Notes under the pieces: generated by a model
Database searches by the model: none
Seen by the model: the letters and a program-made list of their open reading frames with translations, nothing else
What the model was told of the DNA's origin: nothing
Translations under genes and position numbers: made by a program
Part shown: positions 11,276 through 22,440 of the stretch, piece by piece
Numbering within the stretch: position 1 is the first letter of the stretch
Layout: every line of letters starts with the position of its first letter
Origin: Galbula dea
Lineage: Eukaryota; Chordata; Aves; Piciformes; Galbulidae
Assembly (NCBI GenBank): GCA_013399015.1
Contig: VWZX01000240.1
Coordinates: 749,033 to 813,032 of the forward strand
Direction: 5' to 3'
Length of the DNA stretch: 64,000 bases

Positions 11276-12149
11276 ACTTTGTAGTGGAAAATGAAGAGTG
11301 AGGTCTGCAAACAAGCACTGAAGAATGGATGATGTCCTCCAGCACTGATGGAGAAGCTGCTTTAGAAGAAGCAAAGGATCATGCAGGATTGCACATTGGT
11401 TGAGCTACAGGCAGGACCATTTTGTAGCCCTACCTAGGATAAGCAGAATCAAAATGCTGTTAAAAGCAGCAATAATGGTCCATTTCAGCAGAGAGACTAC
11501 CCAAGAGCTCTGCCTAGCATACACCTTCACTTTGCCCTTGTAGCCATGACATCAGTACAGAAAAGACCAGCTCTGGCTAAGAGGCATCATTCAGGTTAAA
11601 ATAGGACAGAGGGCTGATGTCAGCCACTACTAAGACACCACACATCTCAGAGGAGACCTTCAGCAGTGGCTATTCTCTGAAATCTCTGCCTGGAGGATAG
11701 CTGTGGAAACTGCATTCTGCTGTGGTCAGAATTTGCCTGTGTTTGGGAAAAAAAAAATGAATTTCCTTTTCCTCTTTAAAAGAAAACCCAAAAAAACCCC
11801 CCAGAAAATAGAGTCAGCTCAAACCCCAGCAAGGTGAAAGGGCTCAAAACTTAGGATCCCCATTGCACACTTGCAACTCTCCTCAAAACCACTCTGAGTC
11901 ACTTATTCTCAACTACTTTTGAATTCTGACACTTTCTTGCACACAAAATGCTGTGGCCAGGAGTCATTTCTCTGTAGAAAACAACCCCAAAAATGGAGCT
12001 TGACTTTTGAAAGTGAGCTTGACTTTTTCCAATGAGGTGATGAAGGACCCAGTGTTTCAGGTTGTACCCAACAGTGGGCAAATGGCCACGGTGGAGATGA
12101 TTTTATTTCTGCAGTCTGTCTTATCAATCCTTCCTGGCAGCCTGAGTCT
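11276..12149. other. Intergenic DNA, nothing recognised
   Basis: No gene, RNA or repeat family is recognised. A short purine-rich stretch lies near 11750-11805. Confidence 0.45.
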
Positions 12150-12415
12150 AGATAGAAGGGGACTGGAGCACCTCTGCCATGAGAAAAGGCTGAAAGCCCT
12201 GGGGCTGGTTGACCTGGAGAAGAGCAGACCCAGAAGAGATCTGCTTAATATCTAAAGGGTGGGGTCAAGAGCATGGGACCAATCTCTTTTCAGTGGTGCC
12301 CAGTGATAGGACAAGGGGCAATGGGCACAGTTTGGAACACAGAAGGTTCTGTGCCCTGGGATATAGGTCCAGAGGTGACAACACTAGTTTCCTGAACTGT
12401 TTTTGGTTGGAAAGC
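12150..12415 (+). mobile_element. CR1 LINE fragment (ORF2 end)
   Basis: Forward CR1 encoding a decayed RLKALGLVDLEKSRPRRDL-like peptide. It breaks off before the 3' tail; the tail-like piece at 12835-12965 may be the other part. Confidence 0.8.
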
Positions 12416-12834
12416 AGTGGGTGGTGGAGCACAAGCTGGTGGCTGAGCAGCTGCTGGCTAAGGGCTGGTGTTTCAGCACGTAGCTCCAACCTCTCACTGC
12501 TCCACATGAATCCTTTTCTTACAACACCTTCCTCTCCTTGCACCACTACCCAAACCATGACTTGGTTTCATGATGTCCTGCAGGGTCATGCTCCACCTGC
12601 AGCAAGTGAAATTGCAGGTGGGACCTAGGGAAAGGGCTGTGGACCTGAGCTGCTGGGTGGAGGGCAGCAGCAACAACTCCATGTCCTTCTCCTCCTGCCT
12701 TTGGCTGGGGCCAAGGTGTGGGTGAGACACAGGATGCCAGCAGATAGCAAACAGAGAATTTCAGAATGAGTTCATTGTTTGTGTAAAACAGTTTACCAGC
12801 TTGAGTTGGAGCCAGTTTTATGCAGGAAGGGTTT

Positions 12835-12965
12835 CTTTGGGAGGTATTGAGAAGATGCTTAGGTGTGGTGCTTCATAACGTGGGTTAGTGGTGGCCTTGG
12901 CAGTGGTGGGTTAACAGTTGGACTTGGTGATCTTAAAGGTCCTTTACAACTTAATTCTCTGATTC
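12835..12965 (+). mobile_element. CR1 LINE 3' tail fragment
   Basis: Forward tail of the ggttaacagttggacttggtgatcttaaaggtcc type, ending attctctgattcc. Confidence 0.8.
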
Positions 12966-13204
12966 CTGCATATTTTAGAGCTGGCTGGAGAAAGTGTTGC
13001 CACAGGATGCTCTTGAGGCTATTAAAATAAAGCACTGACAGGGATCTCTAATTAATATAAAATCATTTGGTGATTGACATCACTGATAACAAGAAAAAAA
13101 GAGATAAATGAAGAGAGAGATGAAATCCTTGGTGCTGAAGGGAGATCTTTATGACCTCTAGTGATCTGGTTTCAGCCTAGATCCTCTCTCATTAGCCACC
13201 CCTA

Positions 13205-13275
13205 GACTCACAGAACACCAGGTTGGAAGGAACCACCTCAGGGGTCATCTGGTCCAACCTTTCTTGGGAAAAACA
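13205..13275 (-). mobile_element. CR1 LINE 3' tail fragment, short
   Basis: Inverted tail (actcacagaacaccaggttgg, then ggtcatctggtccaac). Confidence 0.7.
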
Positions 13276-13529
13276 CAACCTAGGGGAAAGAATGGTCTAG
13301 TTGTTGCATTTCTCAAACTCCTTTTTACCTGCAGAGAAGTACCTTGTGATGGCCAGGAGATATTGTCCCTGCCATTAGGGGTTAGGTACTAATTTGGCCC
13401 AGCTTTTCAAGAACCCTTGGGCACTGCAGCAACACCAGCAGTGATACTGCTGCTGCTCCAAGTCCACAGTCACACATTGCACCCACCTCATGGTGGCATC
13501 AAACCTCTCTCCACATACCTGGTCTGTAT

Positions 13530-13785
13530 GATATAGACTCATAGAATTATTTTGGTTGGGAAAGAGCCTCAAGATCATTGACTCCAACTGCTAACCCAGC
13601 ACCACCAAGTCCATCACTAAACCATGGCCCTCAGCACCACATCTCCACATCTTTTAAATCCCTCCAGGGGTGATGACTCCAACACTGCCCTGGGCAGCCT
13701 CTTCCAGGGAAGAAATTGTTCCTCATATCCAACCTAAACCTTCTCTGGCACAACTTGTGTCCATGTCCTCTTGTCCTGTCAGTTG
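13530..13785 (-). mobile_element. CR1 LINE 3' fragment
   Basis: Inverted tail of the subfamily with ccaccaagtccatcactaaacc and ctgccctgggcagcctcttcc. Confidence 0.87.
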
Positions 13786-14194
13786 TTACTCAGTAATTAC
13801 CATTACAGATTAATCATCTATTAATTACCACAGAGCAGCTATAAGATTGCTGCATCTTTAAGTTCAACTCACATATCTGGAAGGCTTCTCTTTTCCATGT
13901 CCCTCCAAAGAGCAATCAAGAGGATGAACTGAGCAGCCTACTTCCTTCATGTTGGCTCCCCAGCTGCTGAGTATCTAATAGATATTAGTCATAGAGCAGA
14001 TGTGTCAACCCCTGATGGCAACCACAGCTGATGAATAACTGTGATATCAAATTAGCTGTGTTTGGAACACCTAGGCGTGAAGTAGGAGAGGATCATTGCT
14101 ATTGCAGCTGCTGGGGAGGAAAAGTGAAGGTGTTTAATAGAGAAAAATATTGCTTTCTTTACCTTTTTTGTGATTGCCTCCTGCACAAAGAACA

Positions 14195-14352
14195 AGAGGT
14201 GGGAGATCAGGGCAGGGCAGTGGTGGAGCCACCATCCCTGCAGGGGTTTAAAAACCATACAGATGTGGTACTTAGGGACTTGCTTTAGTGGCATGGTGGT
14301 GATAGGTTGATGGTTGGATTTGATGTTCTTAGAGGTCTCTTCCAACCTTCAT
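14195..14352 (+). mobile_element. CR1 LINE 3' tail fragment
   Basis: Forward tail with the gcagtggtggagccaccatc and gatggttggatttgatg blocks. Confidence 0.85.
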
Positions 14353-16149
14353 GGAAGAAACCTCTGGATGTTTCTGATCCATCCATGTACTAAGAGCAGG
14401 ACTGAATTAAACTCAATGAAAATGAAACTTCAGGGCTTCTTCAGGGTGCTCAGAGCCTTGCCCCATCAAATTCTGAGTTTCTGTCAGATAACCACTGGCC
14501 TCAGGCTCAGCTTAAACATTGATAGCCTAGAAATTACCTCCACAAGACACAGTGGATCCTGCAATGTCTCTGTGTAGGAGGAATTCCTTATTTGTTGGAA
14601 TACATACTCAAGAGGAGGAAAATGCATTCTGTCCAACAATAAATACTTTCCTACATGTAAATAGAAAAGCCTCTTATTTTCCAGAAGTAGCATAAACTTA
14701 ACTGATAGTGCTTGGGGGGGGAAAAAATGAAAGTATTTGGAGATAGCTGCCATTCCTCTTTTAATTTACAGCAAGCTCAGTCAGGACACCAGAGCTCTGG
14801 CACTGATCCACACAGTGACTTTGAGGGGAGAAAGTGTCCTCAAGGCCAACACACTCAGATTTGGGTACCTGAAGGATCTGAGCTGGGTAAAGTACATAAA
14901 CATCAACTGAACCTCAAGAAAGCTTTCACAAAAGCCAAGAAAAAGGCTAAGTCTGAGTTCCAAAGGCTTTAGATAATCTGTATTCTGCATGTTTCAGTGG
15001 GTTTTGTTAGTGTCCCAGTTGTCAGATCTCCAGCTGAGAGAACCAAGGGTCAGAATAAAAGCAATCCCACAGGGTACTTTCTAATCTGGTGGGAAAAATC
15101 ATCTTCAATGTTTTTGTTCTCACTTCAGATCAAGGAAGAACTGGAAAATCATCATGGGGAACTTAGGGAAATCATGGAACCAGAAATGAGAGGGCTTTGC
15201 TCAGACCTGGGGAAGCATTTCAGGAGGTGTGCTTTCTCCTGAGACTCTCTCATCTTGCCTGTGACAACCACAAACAAATGTGCTCAGTGGAAAACCAAAC
15301 CCTGGAAAGTTTGGGTTTGTTTTTGTCACCATTGCAGTCAGCTACCTTAGCTGCATTTGAAGAGTTCACTCTTCACCCCTCAAGTACTGAGCTAACCCAA
15401 ATCACTGACATTTAGGGTAGACAAGCCTGGATTTAGGGTCAGCCTGGTTGAACCTGACCTTCCTCTACCTTGCAAGCTTTTGAAATCTGGTTTTTTTGGT
15501 GCTTTGCTTCTAAAATTGGAAATTTGACTGACCCACTTTGAATGGATATTTCAGTAAATGGCATTAGAGAAAACCCCTTCTGAGGGAACCATTTCCTTTA
15601 ACCTGTGCATCTCTAAGAGGGAAACTACATTATACATTCAACTTTTCAAGCATCAGCATCTTTTCAACAAGCTAATATAGGTCACAGCTATCCCAGAAAC
15701 CACAAACTAAATTCTACTCTTACTTACATCCTCCTTTGGATAGCACCAAGGGAGTAAAAATTGGACTTACACCTGAATATTAAGCAAATTTTAAGAACAC
15801 AGCCTGTTTGCAACATTTTCATCTGAAAGCATCACTAAAATGAGACCTGAGAAAAAGCATCCAGCCACAGATGAAGGCTGTTACATTGAGTGTTACTTAT
15901 GGTGCATGTCCTAGCTGCTTGTAATCCCCTGCCAGAGTAAAGAGATGAGAATTACATCCTCAGAAAGAAATGTTAGAGAAGTATAAGCTCAGTCTTCACC
16001 TTCCCTTTGTAAAACTAAGCCCATTTCCTAGAATCTCTCTGAGATTCAGCCTGTGAGCAGCCTCAATATCCTTGTGCCTGTCCATCACCCACCTACTCCC
16101 CAGGAACTTCATCAGAGAAGATGGCAGTAGCTGGGTTATTACAGCTCAC
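14353..16149. other. Intergenic DNA, nothing recognised
   Basis: About 1.8 kb without a recognised gene or repeat. Short open frames exist on both strands but none resembles a known family. Confidence 0.5.
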
Positions 16150-16500
16150 ACTTAGAATCATAGAATTGTCAGAGGTGGAAGGGACCTTAAAGATCATCTA
16201 GCTCCAATCCCCTGCCTGCCAGGGACACCACCCACTAGATCAGGTTGCCCACAGCCCCATAAAGCCTGGCCTTAAAAGTTTCCAGGGATGGATGAGGCTT
16301 CCACAACCTCTCTGGGCAACCTGTGCCAGTGTCTCCCCACCCTAACAGTGAAGAACTTCCTCCTAATGTCTAATCTAAGTCTCCCCTCCTCTAGTTTGCA
16401 CCCATTCCCCCCAGTCCTATCACTACCTGACATCCTCAAAAGTCCCTCCCCAGCTTTCTTGTAGGCCCCCATCAGATACTGGAAGGCCACCACAATCACA
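16150..16500 (-). mobile_element. CR1 LINE 3' fragment
   Basis: Inverted tail (tagaatcatagaattgtcag). The minus frame keeps a decayed CR1 C-terminal peptide (RLDIRRKFFTVRVGRHWHRLP). Confidence 0.9.
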
Positions 16501-16651
16501 ATCACTTCATCACAGTTGGCACCAGTCCCTGGGAAGCTGCAGCCTGAGAGATTTGAGCCTACTCCTCTCCCTGGGTGCCAGGTTTTGTAGCATTCTGGGT
16601 GGAAAGTCTTCTCTTGGGAGATGTTGAGTTGTCCTAGTCAGCTCTGTCATG

Positions 16652-16775
16652 TATCATAGAATCATAGAACCACAGAATGGGTTAGGTTGGAAGTGTCCTT
16701 TAAAGGATATCTAGTCCTTCTCCCCTGCAGTAAGCAGGGACATCTACAACTAGGTTAGGTTTCTCTGAGCATGGA
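16652..16775 (-). mobile_element. CR1 LINE 3' tail fragment
   Basis: Inverted tail with three copies of the catagaatca-type end repeat. Confidence 0.87.
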
Positions 16776-18117
16776 GCATTTGCTGAGGAGAAGACAACCC
16801 TGTAGGTTCATGGCTGGGATTTTTGCCTGGGAGAGTCATCAATTTTCTAACTCCTGGTTCAATAGCTTCTTTATCCAAAATTTTCACATTCCTCCTCTGC
16901 TTCTGATCACATAACTCTAGAGCATGAAGCTCTCAAGAAAGGATATTGAATGATGCCACAGAAACATCCTGTCCAGAGCATCCAACAAATCCCCAGTGAC
17001 CAAAATATTAGAGAGCTACTGGTTGAAATCCCTGAAAGCAGATGAGGGGAGTGAATGCTGACATCCCTCCTTGCAGGCAAGCTCTCTTTCAGGATCAAGC
17101 TCACTGCTTTTAATGAGCATTCAGGGCTCATCAAGAAAAAAAAAACAACTCACAAACAACCCACACACACATACACACAAAACCAACAACAAGATAAAGA
17201 AGGCAGTTGCTATTATCTAGAGAAACAACAAGGACCTAAAGTCACAAGGAGGCACAGCCTTGAAGCAGCCCAACCTCTCCAGATCTGCAACCCCTCAGAA
17301 AAAAATAAACCTTGAGTGGGATTAAGGGATCCTGACTGTTCACCCTGTTCCCTGTGAACTGAAACACTAGCATGGCAAGCTACATCCCAGCTGCAGTATG
17401 TTGGTCTTGCAAGGCTGGAGAGACAGCAGGGTGGGATGAGGATCCCTGATCAATGTCACCCAGGACACAAGGTTGGGACACATGGAGTTGTAACGCCTGA
17501 GGGCTACCCAATGTAAGGTGTTTTAGCTCCCAATATTTTCAAGTGCAGCATGTTGTCACCTCTGTACCATGAAGGAGGTGCCTGCAGGTCCTTCCAGCTT
17601 TCCTGCCTACAAGAGGTGTCATTTTGCATCTCACAGCCTTCACTGGGTTCCTCTGGAAGCCCTCTGTCCTCTCCCTAACCTAAGAACCAACAGTTTAACT
17701 GTATCCATCACACTTGCCAGACCCTTTTCCTTAAGATCAAAGCTCTGTCTCATAACATGAGAGCCTGAAGACAAATGAAAATTGTGGCAAGCTCAAAACC
17801 AGTGTTCATGGGTTTTTCTTTCCCCAGGTGGAGAATGACTGAATATGGGAACTCACAAAGCATTCTGATCAAAGCTGGTATATAATACTTCAGGTGTAGA
17901 AGAAAACCAGCCTGATAAAGACTAGGAAATTTGAGTTCAAAATAAGACCTTGAGAAGAAAACTAGCAAGCTTCTTAGACATCAAGAGAAGTGACAGAACA
18001 TGGGAAGTATTGGAGAGAAATTAGATGGGAAGCAGTTGTCCAATAGCTGCCCAATTCAGGACCTACATCAACTTAGCTTTGACTAGATGCTGACTGTAGT
18101 CCCAGTTTTAAATTATC
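16776..18117. other. Intergenic DNA, nothing recognised
   Basis: No gene is recognised. There is a short A-rich and CA-rich stretch at 17135-17200. Confidence 0.5.
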
Positions 18118-18290
18118 ACACAGCCATAGAAAGCTACAATGCTTTGGATTGGAAAAGACCTTTGAAAGGTCTTCTCTCCTCCTGCAGCAAGCAGGGACAT
18201 CTTCAACTAGATCAAGGAGCTCAGAGACCTGAGCTGAAATGATTCCAGGGATGGGACATCTACCACCTCTACCACCTCCATTGCATACTT
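18118..18290 (-). mobile_element. CR1 LINE 3' tail fragment, degraded
   Basis: Inverted tail (agccatagaaagctac, then ttggattggaaaagacc), strongly diverged. It lies about 280 bp before the IL17A TATA box. Confidence 0.75.
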
Positions 18291-18487
18291 TGCCCCTGCT
18301 TACTGCAGTGTGTGCCAATTTCTTGGTGGTTTTCTGCCATCACCATTGAGTTTTGTTGCTACTTGAGTGACATGGCTAAAGCAGTGACATCATCTACACA
18401 TCTAAGAAAGGGTGAGCACATATCCTGTCTTCCACCTGCGTTAATGGAATCTATACACATAACACTTCTTAAATTAAGTTATGGTCA

Positions 18488-18575
18488 GAAACCACAGTTA
18501 AGGTTGGGAAAAAAAAAACAAACCAAACACCTACTCCAAATTAACTAGGACAGCACAGAAACCCTTATAAAAAGT
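18488..18575 (+). promoter_or_regulatory. IL17A: IL17A core promoter (TATA box, RUNX- and NFAT-like motifs)
   Basis: A TATA box (tataaaaag) lies at 18566-18574, about 90 bp before the start codon, which places transcription start near 18595. A RUNX-type aaccaca (18490-18496) and an NFAT-type ggaaa (18508-18512) lie 55-75 bp upstream of it. RUNX1 and NFAT act on mammalian IL17A. That these short motifs work here is inference. Confidence 0.6.
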
Positions 18576-18656
18576 CCAGCAGCAAATGAGCCCAAACAGC
18601 TTCAGTTCAACACCAGCCCAGCACAAGCATCGACGGCAGTAAGAGAAGGAAGGAAG

Positions 18657-20807
18657 ATGTTTCCCATCCTTTGTGTTTCTCTGGTAAGAACTTGCTTTCT
18701 GTTCTTAGCTCCTCAATTTGAGAGAGGCAAATTGAATTTTTAGTAGAGGACTGACAGGAATAAGGAGCCACCTTTAAAATGCTTCTTGAAGGTGTTAATG
18801 ATTGGAAACAACTAAAATGGGAGACTGCTGAATGGCACAAGCACGGGACAGCAACGAGGCTCTGTGGGTGTATTAGGGAATGGGGCTACTGCCACATACT
18901 CTGAGCCAAGGAATTCATTCAGTGCTCAACCTTAAAGTGTCTTTTTGCTGTTACACCTTTTCTGCTAGCTCTTCTATCATTTTAATTGTTTTTCATCACC
19001 AATTTACAACTGAGTGTGTAGCACTCCTGTCAGCACCGTAGCAATTAGAATCATAGAACATTTGGGGTTGGAAGGGACCTTTCAAGGTCATCTAGTCCTA
19101 CCCCTCTGGCCTGAGGAGGGATATCTTTGACTAGATGAGGTTGCTCAAAGCCCCCAACAACCCTGCCTGGAATGCTTCCAGGGATGAGGCAGCTACCACC
19201 TCTCTGGGCAACCTGGGACAGGGTCTCATCAGCCTCAGTGTAAACAATTTCTTCCTTCAATCTAGTCTAAATCTCTCCTCTTCCAGTTTCAAACCATCAG
19301 CCCTTGTCCTCTGATTCCTTAATGAAATCAAGAGTGGGTGTGATATGTGCCACATTTTTCCATGTCTACTCACATCTATAGCTGACTGTGGATGACTTTC
19401 CCATCCACACACACGAGTTGCTTGTTGTGCTATGTCACATCACCTATTACCTGCCTTCTATCCTAAATGTACCAATTGTCTCCAGCTCAGATCACTGCTC
19501 TTCTTGCTGGTGGCCATGCTGTCAGCCAGCAGTTCTGCCTATGGGAAGGTGATACAGCCTGGACTCAAGGCAGGGAACCTCTTCAAGGAACCATATGCTG
19601 GATGCCTGACCCAAAAAGGCTCAAAACTCCCTCAAACTGTGAGAGTCAACGTAAGCATCATCAACACAAACCAGGACACCCAAGGGACCCCTGATGTCAG
19701 CAGCCGGTCTCTGGCTCCATGGGATTACAGGTATGATCTCTGTCCTCATGGCTCTAGAAAGACACTGGTTGCAATGGTCAGGATTAATGCCAAGGTTATG
19801 CCCACACCTGTCTTTTCAGTGCCTCACTGTTGAGAGATTTTGCAGATATAAGGGTATCCACAGTCTTTGAAAGATAACCAATCCAGAACAGAGCACAGAG
19901 CAAAACAGTGGTCTAAGTCAACCTGCAGAAGGCAAAGCAAATTACCTCTCTAATCTAATTAATTTGTATATTGGGGCAAGCTTGATCTTCAAAAGCATTC
20001 TTTACCTAAAACATCATAGGGTTAACATGGTACCAAATACCACAGGGGTTTAATCACTTCAGCATCAGGCCCTAAAAATGCTTCATGTTTTAGGGGGAAG
20101 CTGAGGGTCTTTGGGTCCTTTAGTCTGACATGTCAGGAAGCTCAAATAATTTCTAATCAGTCTTTCAAAATCAGTGCCCATTTGAAGGAAGTTCTCTGAA
20201 AAGGCAGTTGCATGCAGTCCTGGCATTCTTGTCTTACACCTTACAACCTTCAGCATTTACTTACACTTTATTTCTTACAAATCCATAGTAGTGGCATCCC
20301 TGGAAGCTTTTAAGGCCAGGCTGGATGAGGCTCTGGGCAACCTGACATAGTGGAAGGTGTCCCTGCTAGGCAGAGGGGTTGGAACTAGATGATCTTTAAG
20401 GTCCCTTCCAACTCTGATGATTCTATGGAAGATCTACAGCCCTTTCATAGGTAACCTTCAAGGAGGTACAAGACCTCCATCTGGGAGCTCCTAGTGATCC
20501 AGCCTATCATGCCTCCAGAGATGCAGCAGCATTTCCACTCCAAACACTCCTTTTCATGTCACCTTACAGGATGGATGAGGACCACAACCGCTACCCCCAG
20601 ACCATCGCTGACGCCAGCTGCCGCCACGCCAGGTGCCTGACCGTGACCGGGCAGCTGGACCACAGCCTCAACTCTGTCCCCATCAAACAGGAGATCCTTG
20701 TCCTCAGGAGGGAACAGAAGGGGTGCCACCAAGCCTTTCGACTGGAGAAGAAGATCATCACTGTGGGCTGCACATGTGTCACCCCTAGGATCCAACACCA
20801 GGCTTAA
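18657..20807 (+). CDS. IL17A: Interleukin-17A, secreted cystine-knot cytokine (3 coding exons)
   Basis: Exons: 18657-18683, 19486-19730 and 20570-20807, giving 510 nt and 169 aa, the usual avian IL17A length. Donors are gtaagaac and gtatgat, acceptors tctccag and cttacag, and the phases join cleanly (R91 is split between exons 2 and 3). Residues 1 to about 27 form a leucine-rich signal peptide. The mature chain has the family WDYR box (88-91), the SLNSVP segment (123-128) and the VGCTC box (156-160). Cystine-knot cysteines are C108/C158 and C113/C160; C49 and C143 fit the interchain disulfides of the dimer. An N-glycosylation sequon lies at N64. IL-17A signals through IL17RA/IL17RC to drive epithelial and neutrophil-directed defence. 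Introns 1 and 2 each hold a CR1 piece. A over F is assigned by synteny (nearer to miR-133b, plus strand). Confidence 0.96.
19045..19315 (-). mobile_element. CR1 LINE 3' fragment in IL17A intron 1
   Basis: Inverted tail (tagaatcatagaacatttgg). It ends 170 bp before exon 2. Confidence 0.9.
20285..20432 (+). mobile_element. CR1 LINE 3' tail fragment in IL17A intron 2
   Basis: Forward tail (ggccaggctggatgaggctc, then gatgattctatgg), sense to IL17A. Confidence 0.88.
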
Positions 20808-21210
20808 AGGGAGACAGCAGGGGAAGAGCAGGGAGATAGGGAGGAGAACTTCCTTGCCTAACAGCAAGGAAATGAAACTCAGTCTGACTCAAGCTCCTCA
20901 GAACTCAATCAAGCTAGAATAATTAGTTAGAATCTATCCAAATCTATTCAAAATTAAGAGGTCTTAGAGATGGGTTGGTTTTTTTTTCAACTATTATAAA
21001 CTATTTCACCCCAGAATCTTGAACTCTATGAATTCAGAATTTGGACACCAGGTGGAAAAAGCAACAGGAACTCTTTATACATCTTCAGTTTACAGCTTGA
21101 CTTGTCTATTTATGTAATTCTATTTATGCTGGTGGAAAAGTTAGTAATAATATATCTGTTTATTTATCTTTGTGTAATAAAAAATGCACCATGGAATTAA
21201 TAAATAAATT
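20808..21210 (+). promoter_or_regulatory. IL17A: IL17A 3'UTR with AU-rich elements and poly(A) signals
   Basis: ATTTA pentamers lie at 21108-21112, 21122-21126 and 21162-21166. AATAAA lies at 21176-21181, with further overlapping signals at about 21199-21210. AU-rich elements shorten cytokine mRNA half-life, and human IL17A is regulated this way. The UTR end is inferred. Confidence 0.75.
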
Positions 21211-21219
21211 TCTGTAAAA

Positions 21220-21220
21220 N
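21220..21220. other. Single undetermined base
   Basis: A lone N lies just after the IL17A poly(A) signals. No duplicated flank is seen here, unlike at 5390. Confidence 0.9.
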
Positions 21221-21480
21221 GCAAGGAATCATCCAGTTCAGTTATGACCATAGAAGAGATTTGCATGATGCTAAAACCTAAAATTCTCTTGGTAACCTCT
21301 AGCTCTGCTGCAGCAGAAGGTAAAGCCCACAGAAAAGTTAGGGTTTGTATCATTAACATTAATCAACAACCATTTGGTCCAACTCTATCTAGGAATTCAC
21401 TCCAACCCATGTCACCACAGTTCCTGTGGAGCAGGGTCACTACCTGCCCACCCAAGGGGAAGAAGCACAAGTGAGGTAGG

Positions 21481-21541
21481 TGGTGGATAACTGATGCAAT
21501 GAGCCCTGTCTTGTGGATAATTGATGCAATGAACCATGTCT
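21481..21541 (+). repeat. Two-copy tandem duplication, about 31 bp unit
   Basis: gtggataactgatgcaatga... is followed directly by gtggataattgatgcaatga..., with 3-4 differences between the copies. Confidence 0.8.
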
Positions 21542-22117
21542 TGCTCACTTCAGTTGCAATTATCTCCATGCTCATGTCCTTCCAACATACTCACTGCCAG
21601 CAGTCAGTGCAGAGCTCCCTGACACAGCATTTCTGCCACCTCTGTGATGGGATCTGTGTGGGTGGACATCTAGGACTGCAAGTGGGTGGATTTGAAGCAT
21701 GCTTGGGTTAAAAGTGCTTGGAGGAAAATGTTCTGTGTTCCTAATGTAGGCTGAGTTGCCAAGATGAGGATGGTTTGTCTGCTGCTGTCTCTGGGAGGTG
21801 TGACCCTTCTCAAGCACTGGCAAAATGTCATTGGCAAATGCAACAATAAACCCAGAATTTCTAGAGGGGCAGAGTCCCTAAGGAGAGGCCAGGTCCTCAC
21901 AGGTGAAAGGATTTTCTCCAGGTTCAGCTGTGCTAAGTGGAGATGCAATCATCCCAGCTTTTGCTGCTGGGGATTATTCCCTTCAGCTGTGCCAGTGAGC
22001 ATAAACTCTCCCTAATTTACTTCAGGCAAAAAGCAGCTGGGGCAGCCTGTAACCAAACCTCACAGCATGGCCACTGGTTTCCTACCATTCCTTGATTTCA
22101 CATATGCACTGGTCCAA
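21542..22117. other. IL17A-IL17F intergenic DNA, nothing recognised
   Basis: Short open frames only. Confidence 0.45.
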
Positions 22118-22440
22118 GAAATCATAGAATCCCAGAATGGAAAGAGTCGAAAGGGACTTCAGGAGATCATCCAGTCCAACCCCTCTGCTAAAGCAGGAGC
22201 ACCCACAGCAGCTTGCCCAGGGTCACCTCCAGCTGCCTTGGGAATCTCTCCACACAAGGAGACTCCACAGCCTCTCTGGGCAGCCTGGGCCAGGGCTCCA
22301 ACACCCTCACACCAAACTAGTTTATCCTTATGTTCAGGTGGTACTTCCTGGCTTCCAGTTTGTGCCCAGTGCCCCTTGGCCTGTCCCTGGGCACCACTGA
22401 GCAGAGTCTGGCCCCAGCCTCTTGATCCTTGCCCTTTAGA
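22118..22440 (-). mobile_element. CR1 LINE 3' fragment
   Basis: Inverted tail (aatcatagaatcccagaatgg) with the ccacagcctctctgggcagcc block. Confidence 0.9.

Noticed and set aside
12209..12628. A 139-residue plus-strand frame as a possible gene
   Set aside because: Its first half is CR1 ORF2 remnant and the rest is unrelated flanking sequence.
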